From Herpetomonas samuelpessoai (lineage: Eukaryota; Euglenozoa; Kinetoplastea; Trypanosomatida; Trypanosomatidae), in contig JASAOC010002140.1 in assembly GCA_030849835.1 (NCBI GenBank), positions 248,001 to 312,000 on the forward strand: DNA of 64,000 nt. The letters run 5' to 3'. The notes under the pieces were generated by a model, which saw only the letters and a list, made by a program, of their open reading frames with translations, ran no database searches and was not told the origin of the DNA. Position numbers and translations under genes: made by a program. Position 1 is the first letter of the stretch, and each line of letters opens with the position of its first letter. Below, piece after piece: positions 10,172-19,476 of the stretch.

Positions 10172-11099
10172 CATGGTGTCGGCGGAAGGATGACCACGTG
10201 TGCTGCTTGTCAAATGCTTTTTTTTTTTTTGTGGATGGACTCACTTTGATGTGCTGGCGAATGCTTCTGGACCGTTGTCTACCCCTTCCTCGCTTTTTCT
10301 TCTCCTTCTGCGCTTTGCTGTTTCAGTGATTCTCTCTTCCCTCCCCCACACCACTACCACCCGACAGCCAAAGCGTTTGTCCTGTCTTTCCTTCTCTCCC
10401 CATGTTGCCACTGTTTCCATCCTTTCATATGTGCGTCGCACCATTCCCTCTGACTCACCGTATGTATACTTGTCCTTCTGTTTTATGCTTCCTCCCTCTC
10501 TCTCTCTCGGCACCCACTTCCTTCACTACCATACACATTGTGCTGTCGTTTCTTTTGTTTAGTGCGCTCCGCTGTTTCGCTTTCTCTTCCCCGAACAGCA
10601 GATTGCAGATGAGCGAAGAACGACTATATTCAAAAAAAGCGAAATACACCAAAAGTAGCGAAGGAAAGGGAAAGAAGAGTGAAGCAGCCGTCTCCTTAAC
10701 CAAGAAGACATGAAGGGACTGCACCAACACGACGGAACTGACCTTCATCTTGTCACTACCGTTGGGTACGATTGAGAAGCTGTCGACACGATTGCTTTCA
10801 ACTCCTGTCGAAACTATAGGGAAGTGACGCAATGACATGTCTTCTTCACCCCTCCCCGTCTTTTCACACCAGAGCAGCCAGTACACGTCAAATCAACTTC
10901 ACATAGATTTTATTCCCATACCAGAATATACAGTTTTTCTCTTCTTTCTTTCATCCATCCAAGTATTCTGCGCACTGTATAGAATTTTTTCTTCTTCTGG
11001 ATAGAGAGCTGTGTTCCTTCCATCGAGATCTACTAGGTGTTTGTCGTGAATTTCTCCAGGTGAATTTGTACTTGCGCACAGCGGTAGCACCTGGACGCA
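10172..11099. other. Spacer
   Basis: No gene is supported. There are a T run (10219-10230), long pyrimidine tracts from 10265 to 10560 including a CT repeat near 10492-10510, then a purine-rich stretch near 10605-10690. Confidence 0.7.
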
Positions 11100-13235
11100 A
11101 TGAACCCGCTCATTCACGTCATTTCTAACGACGTCAGCTGTGCAGAGGACATGTCGTTTCTTTCCAGCACAGTAACGAATGGTTTGCCGACGGAGAACCG
11201 GTGGCCTCCTCGCGTCACCATCCCAGGCAACCCGTTCGACCCACGCGCGACGGAGTACTCGGAATCCTCCATCCCGTCGAGCGGCTTCCCGATGGTGGCT
11301 GGGATGCGCGCGGTGACCGGAAGTCCCCGTCCCACGGACAGCTCGACCTCCAATTCTGTGCCGCCCGCAGATAGCACCGACGCACGCTTTACCACCGTTG
11401 TGTTTGTTCGGGAGGACTGTGCGCCTGGTGAGACCTTTCATCATGTGGCAACAATGCGGGTGCCGCTCTCCTCCCCTGACATGACCGTCCGACAGCTGGC
11501 GAAGGAGGCGATGCATCGCCTTGCAGCGGTGCTTCGGCGTCAAGAGAAAGAGAAGGCGCTTAGAAACCGAAACGAGGCCAGCCCACAGGCCTCACCGGAG
11601 AAGAGTGGCACTCCTCAATGCGGCCTGCACACGTTCGTCGGTGTCTCGCAGGTGCTGGTGGAGGGGAAGGCAAGCGCTATGCGTCTCTATGCAATGTCGA
11701 ACAATGAAGCGCAGGTGGAAGGAAAAGCGCCGCTTGTGGTGCTGCCGCCCTCGGAGGTGTTCTCTGCTGATCTAGTCCGTCAGGTCATGAATCTTGGCGA
11801 GGAGCTTGTGGTGATGCGTCTGCGTCCTAGCGAGGCTGCACGCCGCTTGGCACCGCTTCCGGATCCTCCACGTGCGGCTACGGTGCTGGAGCCGGCAACC
11901 GTGCCAAAGAAACCTTCTTCCATAGACAAGAAGAGGCACCGTGCCTATGAGACGTCACCGTCAGAGGAAAACATGGACGATGCATCCTTCTCCTCATCTT
12001 ACTCTGATGATGACGGAGCCCATGAGGAACATAAGCAGCCACTTCGACACACCGCGGCCTTGGACGATACAGACGTGGAGATGGTGGCGAAGGAATTGCG
12101 GGCACGGGGCCGCAACCGCCTTGGATGGGGCCCGGATGCCTACAAGAACTTTGACGCCAACTATGTGCCAAGTCCGCAGAAGCTCATGGCGAAACCACGG
12201 CGCATCCATCGGAGGCGCAAGACGGAGGAAGTCCCGTCGGACGCACCGCATGAGGGAACAAATTCGGCGGTGGTAGCGGTGGACCCATTGACCAAGACTG
12301 CAACACTGGCCAAAGTTAACCGCACTCTCGAGACTGACACAGCAGAGAGCGCCGACGCTGTGACCGAGACACTAGCGGCACACGCAAACGACGCCGGTGC
12401 CGTCGCAGCCGTGCTCTCTGTCACAAATAAGAATGTGCAGGAGCAACCGCAGGAGCCGCGCGATGACGAGCAGCGAGCGCAGACAGTTATCGAGAACTTG
12501 GGCGGCGACCGAAGTTTGCCTCCCATCGCTATCCCTCCTGGCTGCAGCAAAAAGGATAGTGCGGCGCCAACCACTCCCTTGCGGGAGAGAGAGAAGGGAC
12601 GCTCCCCCCAAACGCCCCACCAACCGTCCACTCCTTGCCTTGCCACCGCAAAGGCGTTGCATCCGCAGACACCGCCTGGGCAGATCACCGCTCGCCGCCT
12701 GCAGTGGGAGGAATCTAGCAGCGCCTCCCGTACAGCCAGCAAGCCGGTGGCTGCCGAGGATGCGCCGCACGGCACGTCATCCCCAGGCTTATCACCAACA
12801 TCCCCGCAGCTTCTCGGTGTCTCTAGCAGCGAAAGCACAGGGAATGAAACCCCTGCGTCCCAGGCCCTTCCACAGACCCCGTCGTCTGGTAGTAAGGCGA
12901 GAACCATCGCCAAACAGATGACTCCTGCGGCTATTTCCTCTCCAACGAAGACACCACTGACAACACCAGAGAAGCGATTCACGCTTGACATCAGCCGGGC
13001 TCCTACCACACCGCTGCCAAAGGGCTGGGGCGGCGAGGCGGCAAAGTTCTTTGATCCCGAGACGTACTGTGACGACCCGGCGCACGCACGTGTGACGCAC
13101 CGGTCGCCCATTCGTGCACGCCGGCATGTCGAGATACCGGATTACTTCTCTATTCTGGATAGCGCGCTAAGTGATCGAGCGATCCTGAAGAAGCTCTCGC
13201 AGATACGAGGAAACAGTCAATCGCCAACACAGTGA
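11100..13235 (+). CDS. Unrecognised protein with duplicated GWG module
   Basis: I do not recognise this 711-residue protein. ATG 11100 is the first in frame; ATG 11151 (MSFLSSTV) is an alternative start. Residues about 95-245 look folded, with alternating strands and helices (ARFTTVVFVRED, TVRQLAKEAMHRLAAVL, LVEGKASAMRLYAM, GEELVVMRLRPSEAARRL), possibly a beta-grasp-like unit, though that is inference. The rest is Ser/Thr/Pro-rich with many S/T-P dipeptides that would suit proline-directed kinases. Two short related modules stand out: GWGPDAYKNFDANYV at about 342-356, followed by a basic patch, and GWGGEAAKFFDPETY at about 641-655, also followed by a basic patch. No enzyme motif is seen. Confidence 0.82.
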   Translation: MNPLIHVISNDVSCAEDMSFLSSTVTNGLPTENRWPPRVTIPGNPFDPRATEYSESSIPSSGFPMVAGMRAVTGSPRPTDSSTSNSVPPADSTDARFTTVVFVREDCAPGETFHHVATMRVPLSSPDMTVRQLAKEAMHRLAAVLRRQEKEKALRNRNEASPQASPEKSGTPQCGLHTFVGVSQVLVEGKASAMRLYAMSNNEAQVEGKAPLVVLPPSEVFSADLVRQVMNLGEELVVMRLRPSEAARRLAPLPDPPRAATVLEPATVPKKPSSIDKKRHRAYETSPSEENMDDASFSSSYSDDDGAHEEHKQPLRHTAALDDTDVEMVAKELRARGRNRLGWGPDAYKNFDANYVPSPQKLMAKPRRIHRRRKTEEVPSDAPHEGTNSAVVAVDPLTKTATLAKVNRTLETDTAESADAVTETLAAHANDAGAVAAVLSVTNKNVQEQPQEPRDDEQRAQTVIENLGGDRSLPPIAIPPGCSKKDSAAPTTPLREREKGRSPQTPHQPSTPCLATAKALHPQTPPGQITARRLQWEESSSASRTASKPVAAEDAPHGTSSPGLSPTSPQLLGVSSSESTGNETPASQALPQTPSSGSKARTIAKQMTPAAISSPTKTPLTTPEKRFTLDISRAPTTPLPKGWGGEAAKFFDPETYCDDPAHARVTHRSPIRARRHVEIPDYFSILDSALSDRAILKKLSQIRGNSQSPTQ

Positions 13236-13637
13236 CGTAACCGAACGGGAGGGTATGTAGAAGAGGAGAGACGGTAGGCGTCACGCTTTCCCACCCGATT
13301 GTCTCTGTTCGTGTAGTGCTTGAGGTGACTTCTTCATTGCTTGCGTGCGGCCTAATGAGCAGCTTTCGTCGTCTTGTAGACTCATAAGTGACGATGATCT
13401 TCTAGCTTCTTTTGTGTTCCGTCTGTTGCCGTGGCTGAACTGTCCAGGGTTTTCTTCACATACAAATTACTCGACGACGCAGTTCTGCCGCCTCGTGGTG
13501 TTTTCGTTTCGTTAAATCTCCTGTTGACACCGCTCTTTTGTAAAAAGATTTTGTTTTCTTTTTTCACTATTGCTTGATTTGCAGCTCATCTCATCTTTCA
13601 TAGAAGCACACATTTAACCAAGAGGGCGTAGGGCATT

Positions 13638-13774
13638 GTGTTCACGTTCCACATCCTCTGCGTTGCGGCAGACCGTTCCTAACGCCTATAGTCCGTGCGA
13701 GAAGGAACGTGAGCACTTCGACCAATTCCCCATCGTCTTTACGGGTTTCCCCACAATTACAACTCATTGTGGGG
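13638..13774 (+). other. Two tandem potential RNA hairpins
   Basis: The first stem pairs 13638-13650 with 13704-13716: 13 pairs with one G-U, enclosing 53 bases that hold a smaller stem (GCGTT 13660-13664 with AACGC 13681-13685). The second pairs CCCCACAAT (13749-13757) with ATTGTGGGG (13766-13774) around an 8-base loop, followed by TTTTC. Whether it is a processed RNA or a UTR structure is unknown. Confidence 0.4.
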
Positions 13775-14221
13775 GTTTTCTTGTGACCTCTCTTCCATAC
13801 ATGTGATTGTGTATCTTCTCGTTTCGTTTCCGCCGTTTTATCCAGTGTTCCTATGTCCTGCCTTTTTTTTTTCTGTTTCATCAGAACAGCGGTGCACGCA
13901 CTCCCTCTCATTTTGTCCGCGTCCTCTCTTGCAAGCAAACTATTTCCTGACGTGTTGATTCATTTCTGTGTTGCCAAACATTCAGTAACATGATATATGT
14001 GTGCGTGTTGTCCTATGCGCGCGTTCCTTTTCGTGCAGCGGTACGGCGCCTACCTCTACCGACTCACAGCACGGATTCGCGTCGCCTTGTGTCGGGCTCG
14101 TTCGCCAGTCCGCTTTTCACTTCACATGGTGGGGTGTGAGACTCGCTTCTTCCGTAAGGAAACGGATGCGAGAGTGGAGAGAAAAAGGAAACAACGCTGT
14201 TACCATGTGTGTCTACTACTA

Positions 14222-14244
14222 CTCTCTCTCTCTCTATCTCTCTC
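14222..14244 (+). repeat. (CT)n microsatellite
   Basis: About eleven CT dinucleotides with one interruption, in the 5' flank of the gene at 14476; it could serve as a polypyrimidine tract. Confidence 0.85.
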
Positions 14245-14475
14245 CAATTCACGCGCACTCATGCTCTCTCATCACATTTGCGATTTTTCGATCGTTTCAT
14301 CTCCCAAGAACGTTCCTCCAAACGGCTCGAGGCGTTCTTACGTTGTCAGAGAATAGAGACGCGATAACGCACAAAGAGAATTTATCCTGTCACGCCGACG
14401 TTTGTTTCACAAATAGATACTTACTGATCTTTCATAGAGGATTGCTCCTATACCTTGCCCTGGCCCGTCCTAGCG

Positions 14476-17400
14476 ATGACGTCTGCGAGCTCTGATCGAT
14501 TAGGTCGACTCTTGGTGCATCTGTATCAAGGCGATGATTCCAACTCCGGCAGATCTCTTGAAAACGACTACAGAGGGCTCCTGCTCCTTCCCTGCCTTGG
14601 TGGAGCCACCTACGCCGATCTAGTGACCTCATTAGAGTGGCGTCTATCGCAGTTCTTTGTTGCCCATGGTCCACATCATGAAGTGAACGCCACGGGTGGG
14701 AGGGGAATGCTCACGGATGCAGGCGAAGCTTCACCTGAAGAAGAAGAAGAGACCGTGCCCCTGTTACCGCAGCAAACGCAGCGTCTCGCGTCTAGTCAGC
14801 ATAGCCACATGGGGGAGGAGGGTGATGATCGTCTGGTCCCGAATGAGACGAACGGCACATATTTCTGCCCGGCGTGCAGAAAGGCGTTTGGTGAACAACA
14901 GGTTGCCTCCAAGAGAACAGGATCGTCTTTGCAATCTCCTGAACAATGGAACATTTGTGTTGACAAGATCGCCCTGAAAGACAAAACACAGTCTACGTCG
15001 TTGTATACTTCCGTTTCTATGGAAGGCGACAATATGGACTCCCCGGTTCCCTTGGATGCTGAGCTGCAGTGTTTCTTTTCTCTTTCTGTCGGTACCAAGG
15101 GCAGCGCGAAGAAGATGACCCGAGAGGATCCTCTTCTAGGAAACGGCGCGGGTGCGGATGTCACCAGTCTAGCCCTGCCTTCTCGGTTGACGGTGCAGAT
15201 CGGCGACGCCGTTGTCCGTGTCGGTGCCGGTCTGAGTCGACGTGCCACGTTGATGGACACGATTGTGCCGCGATTGTTGGGCAATAGAGAAGACAGGAAG
15301 CCTACCACCCTTCACCAGAATGAGGTTCCGTTACCCGTCCCTATCCCACAGCCCAAGGCAGACCCTGGCATGTTCTTTGTGGATTCCGCAACGGGTGCCT
15401 GTATTTTGCCTTGTGAGAGGGTTGCCGTGGTGGCTGCCCTCGTTTCCTCCATCCGCGTAGAACGTATCAATGAGGGGACTCGTTCGGTGACGGTAGGAAC
15501 GGCATCTAACACGCGGTCTCGAGGAAGCGCAACTATGCCTTTACGCGAGCCTGCTTCGCTAGGGTTCAGAGGGGAACATGACGGTGTCGGCTCCGTGATT
15601 TCCATGTCAGAGTACCACTCTGTGCAAGAAGGCCGAAGTGACGACGACGACCGTGTGGCATCGTCGTACCCTCACCGCGTCCGTGGTGACACTGACAGTG
15701 GCCTTTTACATTTTCCACTTCCTGACGACTTCAATGAGAAGGACGAATGTGCTTCTCGCGAGAACAGTGAGGATGGCAGTCTCATGGCCTTTACGTTTGG
15801 GTACGAGACAGGAGCGCCCGGCGCACACCGCGACGGCGACGAGGGGTGCTTTGGATGTGGTGTGGACTATAACCAAACGAGTGTCAGATTTGACATGGCT
15901 GCGGCCGCCGAAAGCAGTGAGAACAGCGATGCAGACTTTATCTATCGCCCAGCGGACCGAAAGGCTGCCGCACCGTCTAGCACCACACAGGTGTCCTCCG
16001 TGCCTACCGTTGTGAACCGCTCTATGAGCAAATCGCGGCGCCTCGAGACATCCGAAACCCGTCGCTCCGTTGCACGACGCGACGCTTCTGTCGAGAGCGA
16101 TTCTCTCATGGTCTTTGGCTTTGAAGACCTCGAGGACGAAGATGACAACGACGACAAGGCCTGTGGTGAAGTGATGCGTGCAGATGCGAGCACTGACAGG
16201 ATGATGCCTCCTCAACGAAATGGGGACGCACAAGAGACAAGAAATAACGCTTCAACGGCTGCCCTACCGCCCCCTATCACGTCCGACGATGGCATGCCAA
16301 TGGGCTATCCGTTTCGGGCAATGGACACAGCGTCAGAGACCTCGAACAGCGTCCACCTCGCGCAGCGGCCGGTGCCGAGTCCTCCTCCTATGCTCACTGG
16401 AACTCACGAAGGGCCTTCGAACCTCCATCCAGATGCTACTGGGAATCCGGCAAGAGATGACGGGGCCTGTACCCCAGTGCTTGCTCCTAAGGATGTCTCA
16501 CTCGTACCGCCACCCGTGACCGCGTCGCTCCTTCCGCCCTCTGCGACACCAATATCAAGAAAGCGGTCGCGTAGCCTTCCTGGTGAGCAGACATCCGTGA
16601 CAAATGTTCAGGAAGCATCCATTGTGCGTGGCTTCGCTGAAGGACGTGCGCACACACCACCAGAGGTCCCACCAGTGTCCACACGTCGTGCACACACACC
16701 GATCACTTTCACGCCTGGTGAATTCCTCTCTGTGCCGCACACAGCGTCGGTCCGTGCTTCTACGGCAGGGACACCGACAAGTTCTCTATATCGGTTGACA
16801 GAGGGCCCAACGACTGAGAGACGTCCGCTTCGTGGCGCATTAGCACAGCCAACTGACCCATCGCAGCGCTACTCGCCTGGCCGACGCGAGGTTATTTCAT
16901 TCACCCCTGAAAACCACAAAAGCCACAGCTTAACGCTATCTCAGCGCGGCGGAAGTCATTCCTCTCTTGCAGACGAAGCTTCCCGCAGCCACGGCGTTCA
17001 GGCTCGTGAAAACAGCGGGGGCGGTGGTGACGACTCTGAAGAAGAGAGCAGCGAAAGCGATATGGACGGACCCATCACCCTGAGCAGTGCACGACCACTG
17101 CGATCGATGGCTCATGTAGACGACATGGCGCCGCAGGGCAGCCTGGCCTTTGTGTCGACGTCGTTCCCCGCGCGAGACAGCGCTGCGCCATCGCAAGCCA
17201 CGCAGAGCGTCTACATGACGCCCCGGCAAGGACGGCAACATGGTGTGAGCGACACCGTGCCCGGTGTGAGCACGTGGTCTTCGCAACACAACCGACAAGG
17301 CCTTCTTTTCGACCGAAGCCCATTTTCTCATCGCAGCGGCCGATACCCATTGGCGTCGCCGCTACCACCGGCGCCCAGCCCGCTTCAAGTGTTCCACCCC

Positions 17401-17577
17401 GTTGTTCGGCCGCCCTCGCAGACCCAGGAGACCCCTGTGCCGGCCATTATGGTGACGCAGCAAGAGCTTCCAGATTATATCTTTGCCGCAGCCGATGATA
17501 GTGACGAGGAGGAGGACGTCGATGAGGGCATCTTGGGCGAAGATGTGAGGGACGACGACGATGAGGAGAGCTCGTGA
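14476..17577 (+). CDS. Unrecognised large disordered acidic protein
   Basis: I do not recognise this 1033-residue protein. The first ATG in the frame is at 14476 (MTSASSDRLGRLL). Residues 1-70 look folded and helical. A single CxxC (C131, C134, in YFCPACRKAF) could be half of a zinc site. Residues about 190-330 contain strand-like segments (ELQCFFSLSVGTKG, SRLTVQIGDAVVRVGAG, MFFVDSATGACILPC). From there on the protein is mostly disordered, rich in Ser, Thr, Pro and acidic residues. Two similar short motifs occur in acidic settings: SLMAFTFGYE (nt 15778-15807) and SLMVFGFEDL (nt 16102-16131). The C-terminus is strongly acidic (DDSDEEEDVDEG and DDDDEESS). An adaptor or scaffold role is possible but unproven. 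Confidence 0.82.
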   Translation: MTSASSDRLGRLLVHLYQGDDSNSGRSLENDYRGLLLLPCLGGATYADLVTSLEWRLSQFFVAHGPHHEVNATGGRGMLTDAGEASPEEEEETVPLLPQQTQRLASSQHSHMGEEGDDRLVPNETNGTYFCPACRKAFGEQQVASKRTGSSLQSPEQWNICVDKIALKDKTQSTSLYTSVSMEGDNMDSPVPLDAELQCFFSLSVGTKGSAKKMTREDPLLGNGAGADVTSLALPSRLTVQIGDAVVRVGAGLSRRATLMDTIVPRLLGNREDRKPTTLHQNEVPLPVPIPQPKADPGMFFVDSATGACILPCERVAVVAALVSSIRVERINEGTRSVTVGTASNTRSRGSATMPLREPASLGFRGEHDGVGSVISMSEYHSVQEGRSDDDDRVASSYPHRVRGDTDSGLLHFPLPDDFNEKDECASRENSEDGSLMAFTFGYETGAPGAHRDGDEGCFGCGVDYNQTSVRFDMAAAAESSENSDADFIYRPADRKAAAPSSTTQVSSVPTVVNRSMSKSRRLETSETRRSVARRDASVESDSLMVFGFEDLEDEDDNDDKACGEVMRADASTDRMMPPQRNGDAQETRNNASTAALPPPITSDDGMPMGYPFRAMDTASETSNSVHLAQRPVPSPPPMLTGTHEGPSNLHPDATGNPARDDGACTPVLAPKDVSLVPPPVTASLLPPSATPISRKRSRSLPGEQTSVTNVQEASIVRGFAEGRAHTPPEVPPVSTRRAHTPITFTPGEFLSVPHTASVRASTAGTPTSSLYRLTEGPTTERRPLRGALAQPTDPSQRYSPGRREVISFTPENHKSHSLTLSQRGGSHSSLADEASRSHGVQARENSGGGGDDSEEESSESDMDGPITLSSARPLRSMAHVDDMAPQGSLAFVSTSFPARDSAAPSQATQSVYMTPRQGRQHGVSDTVPGVSTWSSQHNRQGLLFDRSPFSHRSGRYPLASPLPPAPSPLQVFHPVVRPPSQTQETPVPAIMVTQQELPDYIFAAADDSDEEEDVDEGILGEDVRDDDDEESS

Positions 17578-17926
17578 GTGGTTGACCGTCCTGTGAGTCA
17601 TGTGAAATGGGGATAGAGGAAAACAGTCGCGACCTCATTTTTACAAGTAGTTGTCCCCTACGCAGATCACTTCATTAACAGCACCAGAGAGTAACTGTGA
17701 AAGGACAGACCAAAGATATATTAAGAAATCGGAACACCGATTCCATCACGAGAGAATGAGAGTGTAAGGAGCGAACATGTTAGACACGGTGGAGCCTGCA
17801 TGAGGCGATCTGCCTCATGATGACGATGTGAGGAATGTAATGTGTTCGATCTGTTCCCGCTCATAATCATGTCGCTTTTATTTTACCCTTTACTCGTTCC
17901 GACCTCTCGCACCTTTCGAGCCGTAG
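17578..17926. other. Spacer with two small hairpins
   Basis: No gene is supported. The stretch contains the hairpins at 17727-17742 and 17799-17819 and then a short pyrimidine tract (17870-17917) leading to AG at 17919-17920 or TAG immediately before ATG 17927. Confidence 0.65.
17727..17819 (+). other. Two potential RNA hairpins
   Basis: AATCGG (17727-17732) pairs with CCGATT (17737-17742) around AACA. CATGAGGC (17799-17806) pairs perfectly with GCCTCATG (17812-17819) around GATCT. Likely position: 3' UTR of the upstream gene. Confidence 0.35.
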
Positions 17927-18313
17927 ATGAACACCAAAAAGTATATTGGGAGGCATCTGAGGCCCTCGCAGCTGGCTGCAGAGCTCCTGCCGCCCGACCA
18001 GCGGTGGTGTTCCCTGTGCCACCAGGCGTTTCCCAAGAAGCAGTTCAGCCTCCACGAGCAGAGCCAGGGGCACCGGCTGGCTCGGCGGAAGCAGAATAAG
18101 CTGAAAGGACTAGCTTTGAACATGTGGGAAGACCACCGACGGGCACCCCTGAGCGAGGAGAGCGGCCGTGAGGCGGACATCACAGCGGAGTACACCAAAT
18201 TCCGTCGTGATCAGCGACGGAGGGAGCAAGCCGCCCTGGAAGCGTGGCGCCCGTCCACAGGTGGTCAGGGCGACCCATGGAGCGGTGGTCAGACGCGGTT
18301 CCGTGAATGGTGA
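17927..18313 (+). CDS. Small C2H2 (U1/matrin-like) zinc-finger protein
   Basis: The 128-residue product has one clear zinc finger: C28-x2-C31-x11-H43-x5-H49 in WCSLCHQAFPKKQF followed by HEQSQGHRLARRK. The CxxC, the H-x5-H spacing and the basic residues after the last His resemble the U1/matrin/JAZ subclass that binds RNA or double-stranded nucleic acid. A mixed-charge helix follows (about 60-105), and the end is Gly/Trp-rich. The start is the first ATG after a pyrimidine tract and AG. Small proteins with such a finger occur in splicing and ribosome assembly, and the next gene, AK6, is a ribosome-assembly factor, but neighbours in trypanosomatid clusters are usually unrelated. I cannot assign an orthologue. 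Confidence 0.78.
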   Translation: MNTKKYIGRHLRPSQLAAELLPPDQRWCSLCHQAFPKKQFSLHEQSQGHRLARRKQNKLKGLALNMWEDHRRAPLSEESGREADITAEYTKFRRDQRRREQAALEAWRPSTGGQGDPWSGGQTRFREW

Positions 18314-18588
18314 CCGACGCGCTGATGCGATGCCAGGCGTCATGTGGTTGCAGCCGACTGTCAGCAGCTTCGTCTGATGCCTGCGAACGTTTACTGCGTG
18401 ATTGCCATTGTCGCTTTCGCCCAGCTTCTATACTTGTATATTTCATTTATTTTGACGATGCGCTACCCCGTGTTGACGATTTTTCACAGAGCCTGCTGCT
18501 GAGTGAACTGTTTATTCGCTTCGGTTGATGGGTAACTAGAAAAAAATAAAATAAAGAGCGTGTTTCCTATCTTTTTACGGAATGCGGG

Positions 18589-18624
18589 ACCTCCTTCCAT
18601 GTCACCGGAGGTAATGAGACATGG
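18589..18624 (+). other. Potential H-type RNA pseudoknot
   Basis: Two perfect stems interlock: ACCTCC (18589-18594) with GGAGGT (18607-18612), and CCATGTC (18597-18603) with GACATGG (18618-18624). The connecting loops are 2, 3 and 5 bases. The element lies between the small zinc-finger gene and AK6, so it would be in the 3' UTR of the first or the 5' flank of the second. Confidence 0.35.
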
Positions 18625-18713
18625 TTCTCGAGGTGCGCCTTGTCTGCGGTTGGTAGCAAGCCCATTGGCGTCTCGGCAGTTTCTTCGCTGCCATTTTTAA
18701 TCTACGAGTGTGT

Positions 18714-18730
18714 GAGAGAGAGAGAGAGAG
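18714..18730 (+). repeat. (GA)n microsatellite
   Basis: About eight GA dinucleotides in a spacer. Confidence 0.85.
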
Positions 18731-18927
18731 TGGAAACGGTGCAAATCAGGCATTTCTCAAAATTTCTCCCGTGAGTGACACCGCAAGCAGCATTATCCAC
18801 AGCCATTCAACTATAGAGTATTTTTTTTTTTTAAAGCAGGACGTAACCCTGTTATCAAGTACCTGCAGCCAAGCCCGTCAAAGTTACTGAGCCTGTCGTG
18901 CACAGAGCCCCTCCTCTCAACGCCATC

Positions 18928-19476
18928 ATGGAGCAACCGAAGGGCGTGAACATCCTCATCACCGGCACACCTGGTACCGGCAAGACGACCATGGCTGCTG
19001 CCATTGCTCAGGACTTGGAGAACTTTGAGCACCTGGAGGTGGGTCGTCTCGTCAAGGAGCACAAGTTCTATAGCAGCTACGATGAGGAGTTCGACACGCA
19101 CATTATCGAGGAAGACGATGAGGACCGTTTGCTGGACTACATGGAGCCGATCATGACGGGAAGCAAGACCAACCACGTGATCGACTACCACAGCAGTGAG
19201 CTCTTTCCTGAACGCTGGTTCCACCTCGTGGTGGTGCTCAAGACATCCACAGAGAAGCTATACGAGCGCCTGCAGGCTCGTAAGTACAACGAAGCGAAAT
19301 GCGCGGAAAACATGGAGGCGGAGATTATGTGCATCTGCGAGGAGGAGGCGAAGGAGTCGTACAAGGAGGGTGTCGTACTGGTGCGCGCGAACGACTCCCT
19401 TGAGGACATGGCCGCCACCATCGATCTCATCCGCGACCGTGTGGAGGAGATTCGCCTTGCCCAAGGTTTTGAGTGA
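18928..19476 (+). CDS. AK6: Adenylate kinase isoenzyme 6 (Fap7/hCINAP)
   Basis: The 182-residue product is an atypical adenylate kinase/ATPase that, in yeast and human, works in late 40S ribosomal-subunit maturation in nucleus and cytoplasm. The Walker A loop GTPGTGKT is at residues 13-20. Family signatures follow: VGRLVKEH, YSSYDEEFDTHIIEEDD (human: YDGYDEEYDCPILDED), VIDYHSSELFPERWF (human: VIVDYHGCDFFPERWF), VLKTSTEKLYERL and RKYNEAKCAENMEAEI. Length is close to that of the human protein. ATG 18928 (MEQPKGVNIL) is the first in frame and lies just before the P-loop strand, as in homologues. Nothing looks broken. Confidence 0.96.
   Translation: MEQPKGVNILITGTPGTGKTTMAAAIAQDLENFEHLEVGRLVKEHKFYSSYDEEFDTHIIEEDDEDRLLDYMEPIMTGSKTNHVIDYHSSELFPERWFHLVVVLKTSTEKLYERLQARKYNEAKCAENMEAEIMCICEEEAKESYKEGVVLVRANDSLEDMAATIDLIRDRVEEIRLAQGFE

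Larger units (their letters stand above)
13236..14475. other. Spacer with hairpins and CT repeat
   Basis: No gene is supported. The stretch includes two strong potential RNA hairpins (13638-13716 and 13749-13774, listed separately), a T/C-rich part near 13860-13960 and a CT repeat near 14222-14244. Confidence 0.7.
18314..18927. other. Spacer before AK6
   Basis: No gene is supported. It contains the pseudoknot candidate at 18589-18624, a GA repeat at 18714-18730 and a T run near 18822-18833. Confidence 0.7.

Noticed and set aside
12161-13111. 316-codon frame on the minus strand
   Set aside because: Opposite the Ser/Thr/Pro-rich part of the 711-residue protein; Ala/Val/Ser-rich shadow only.
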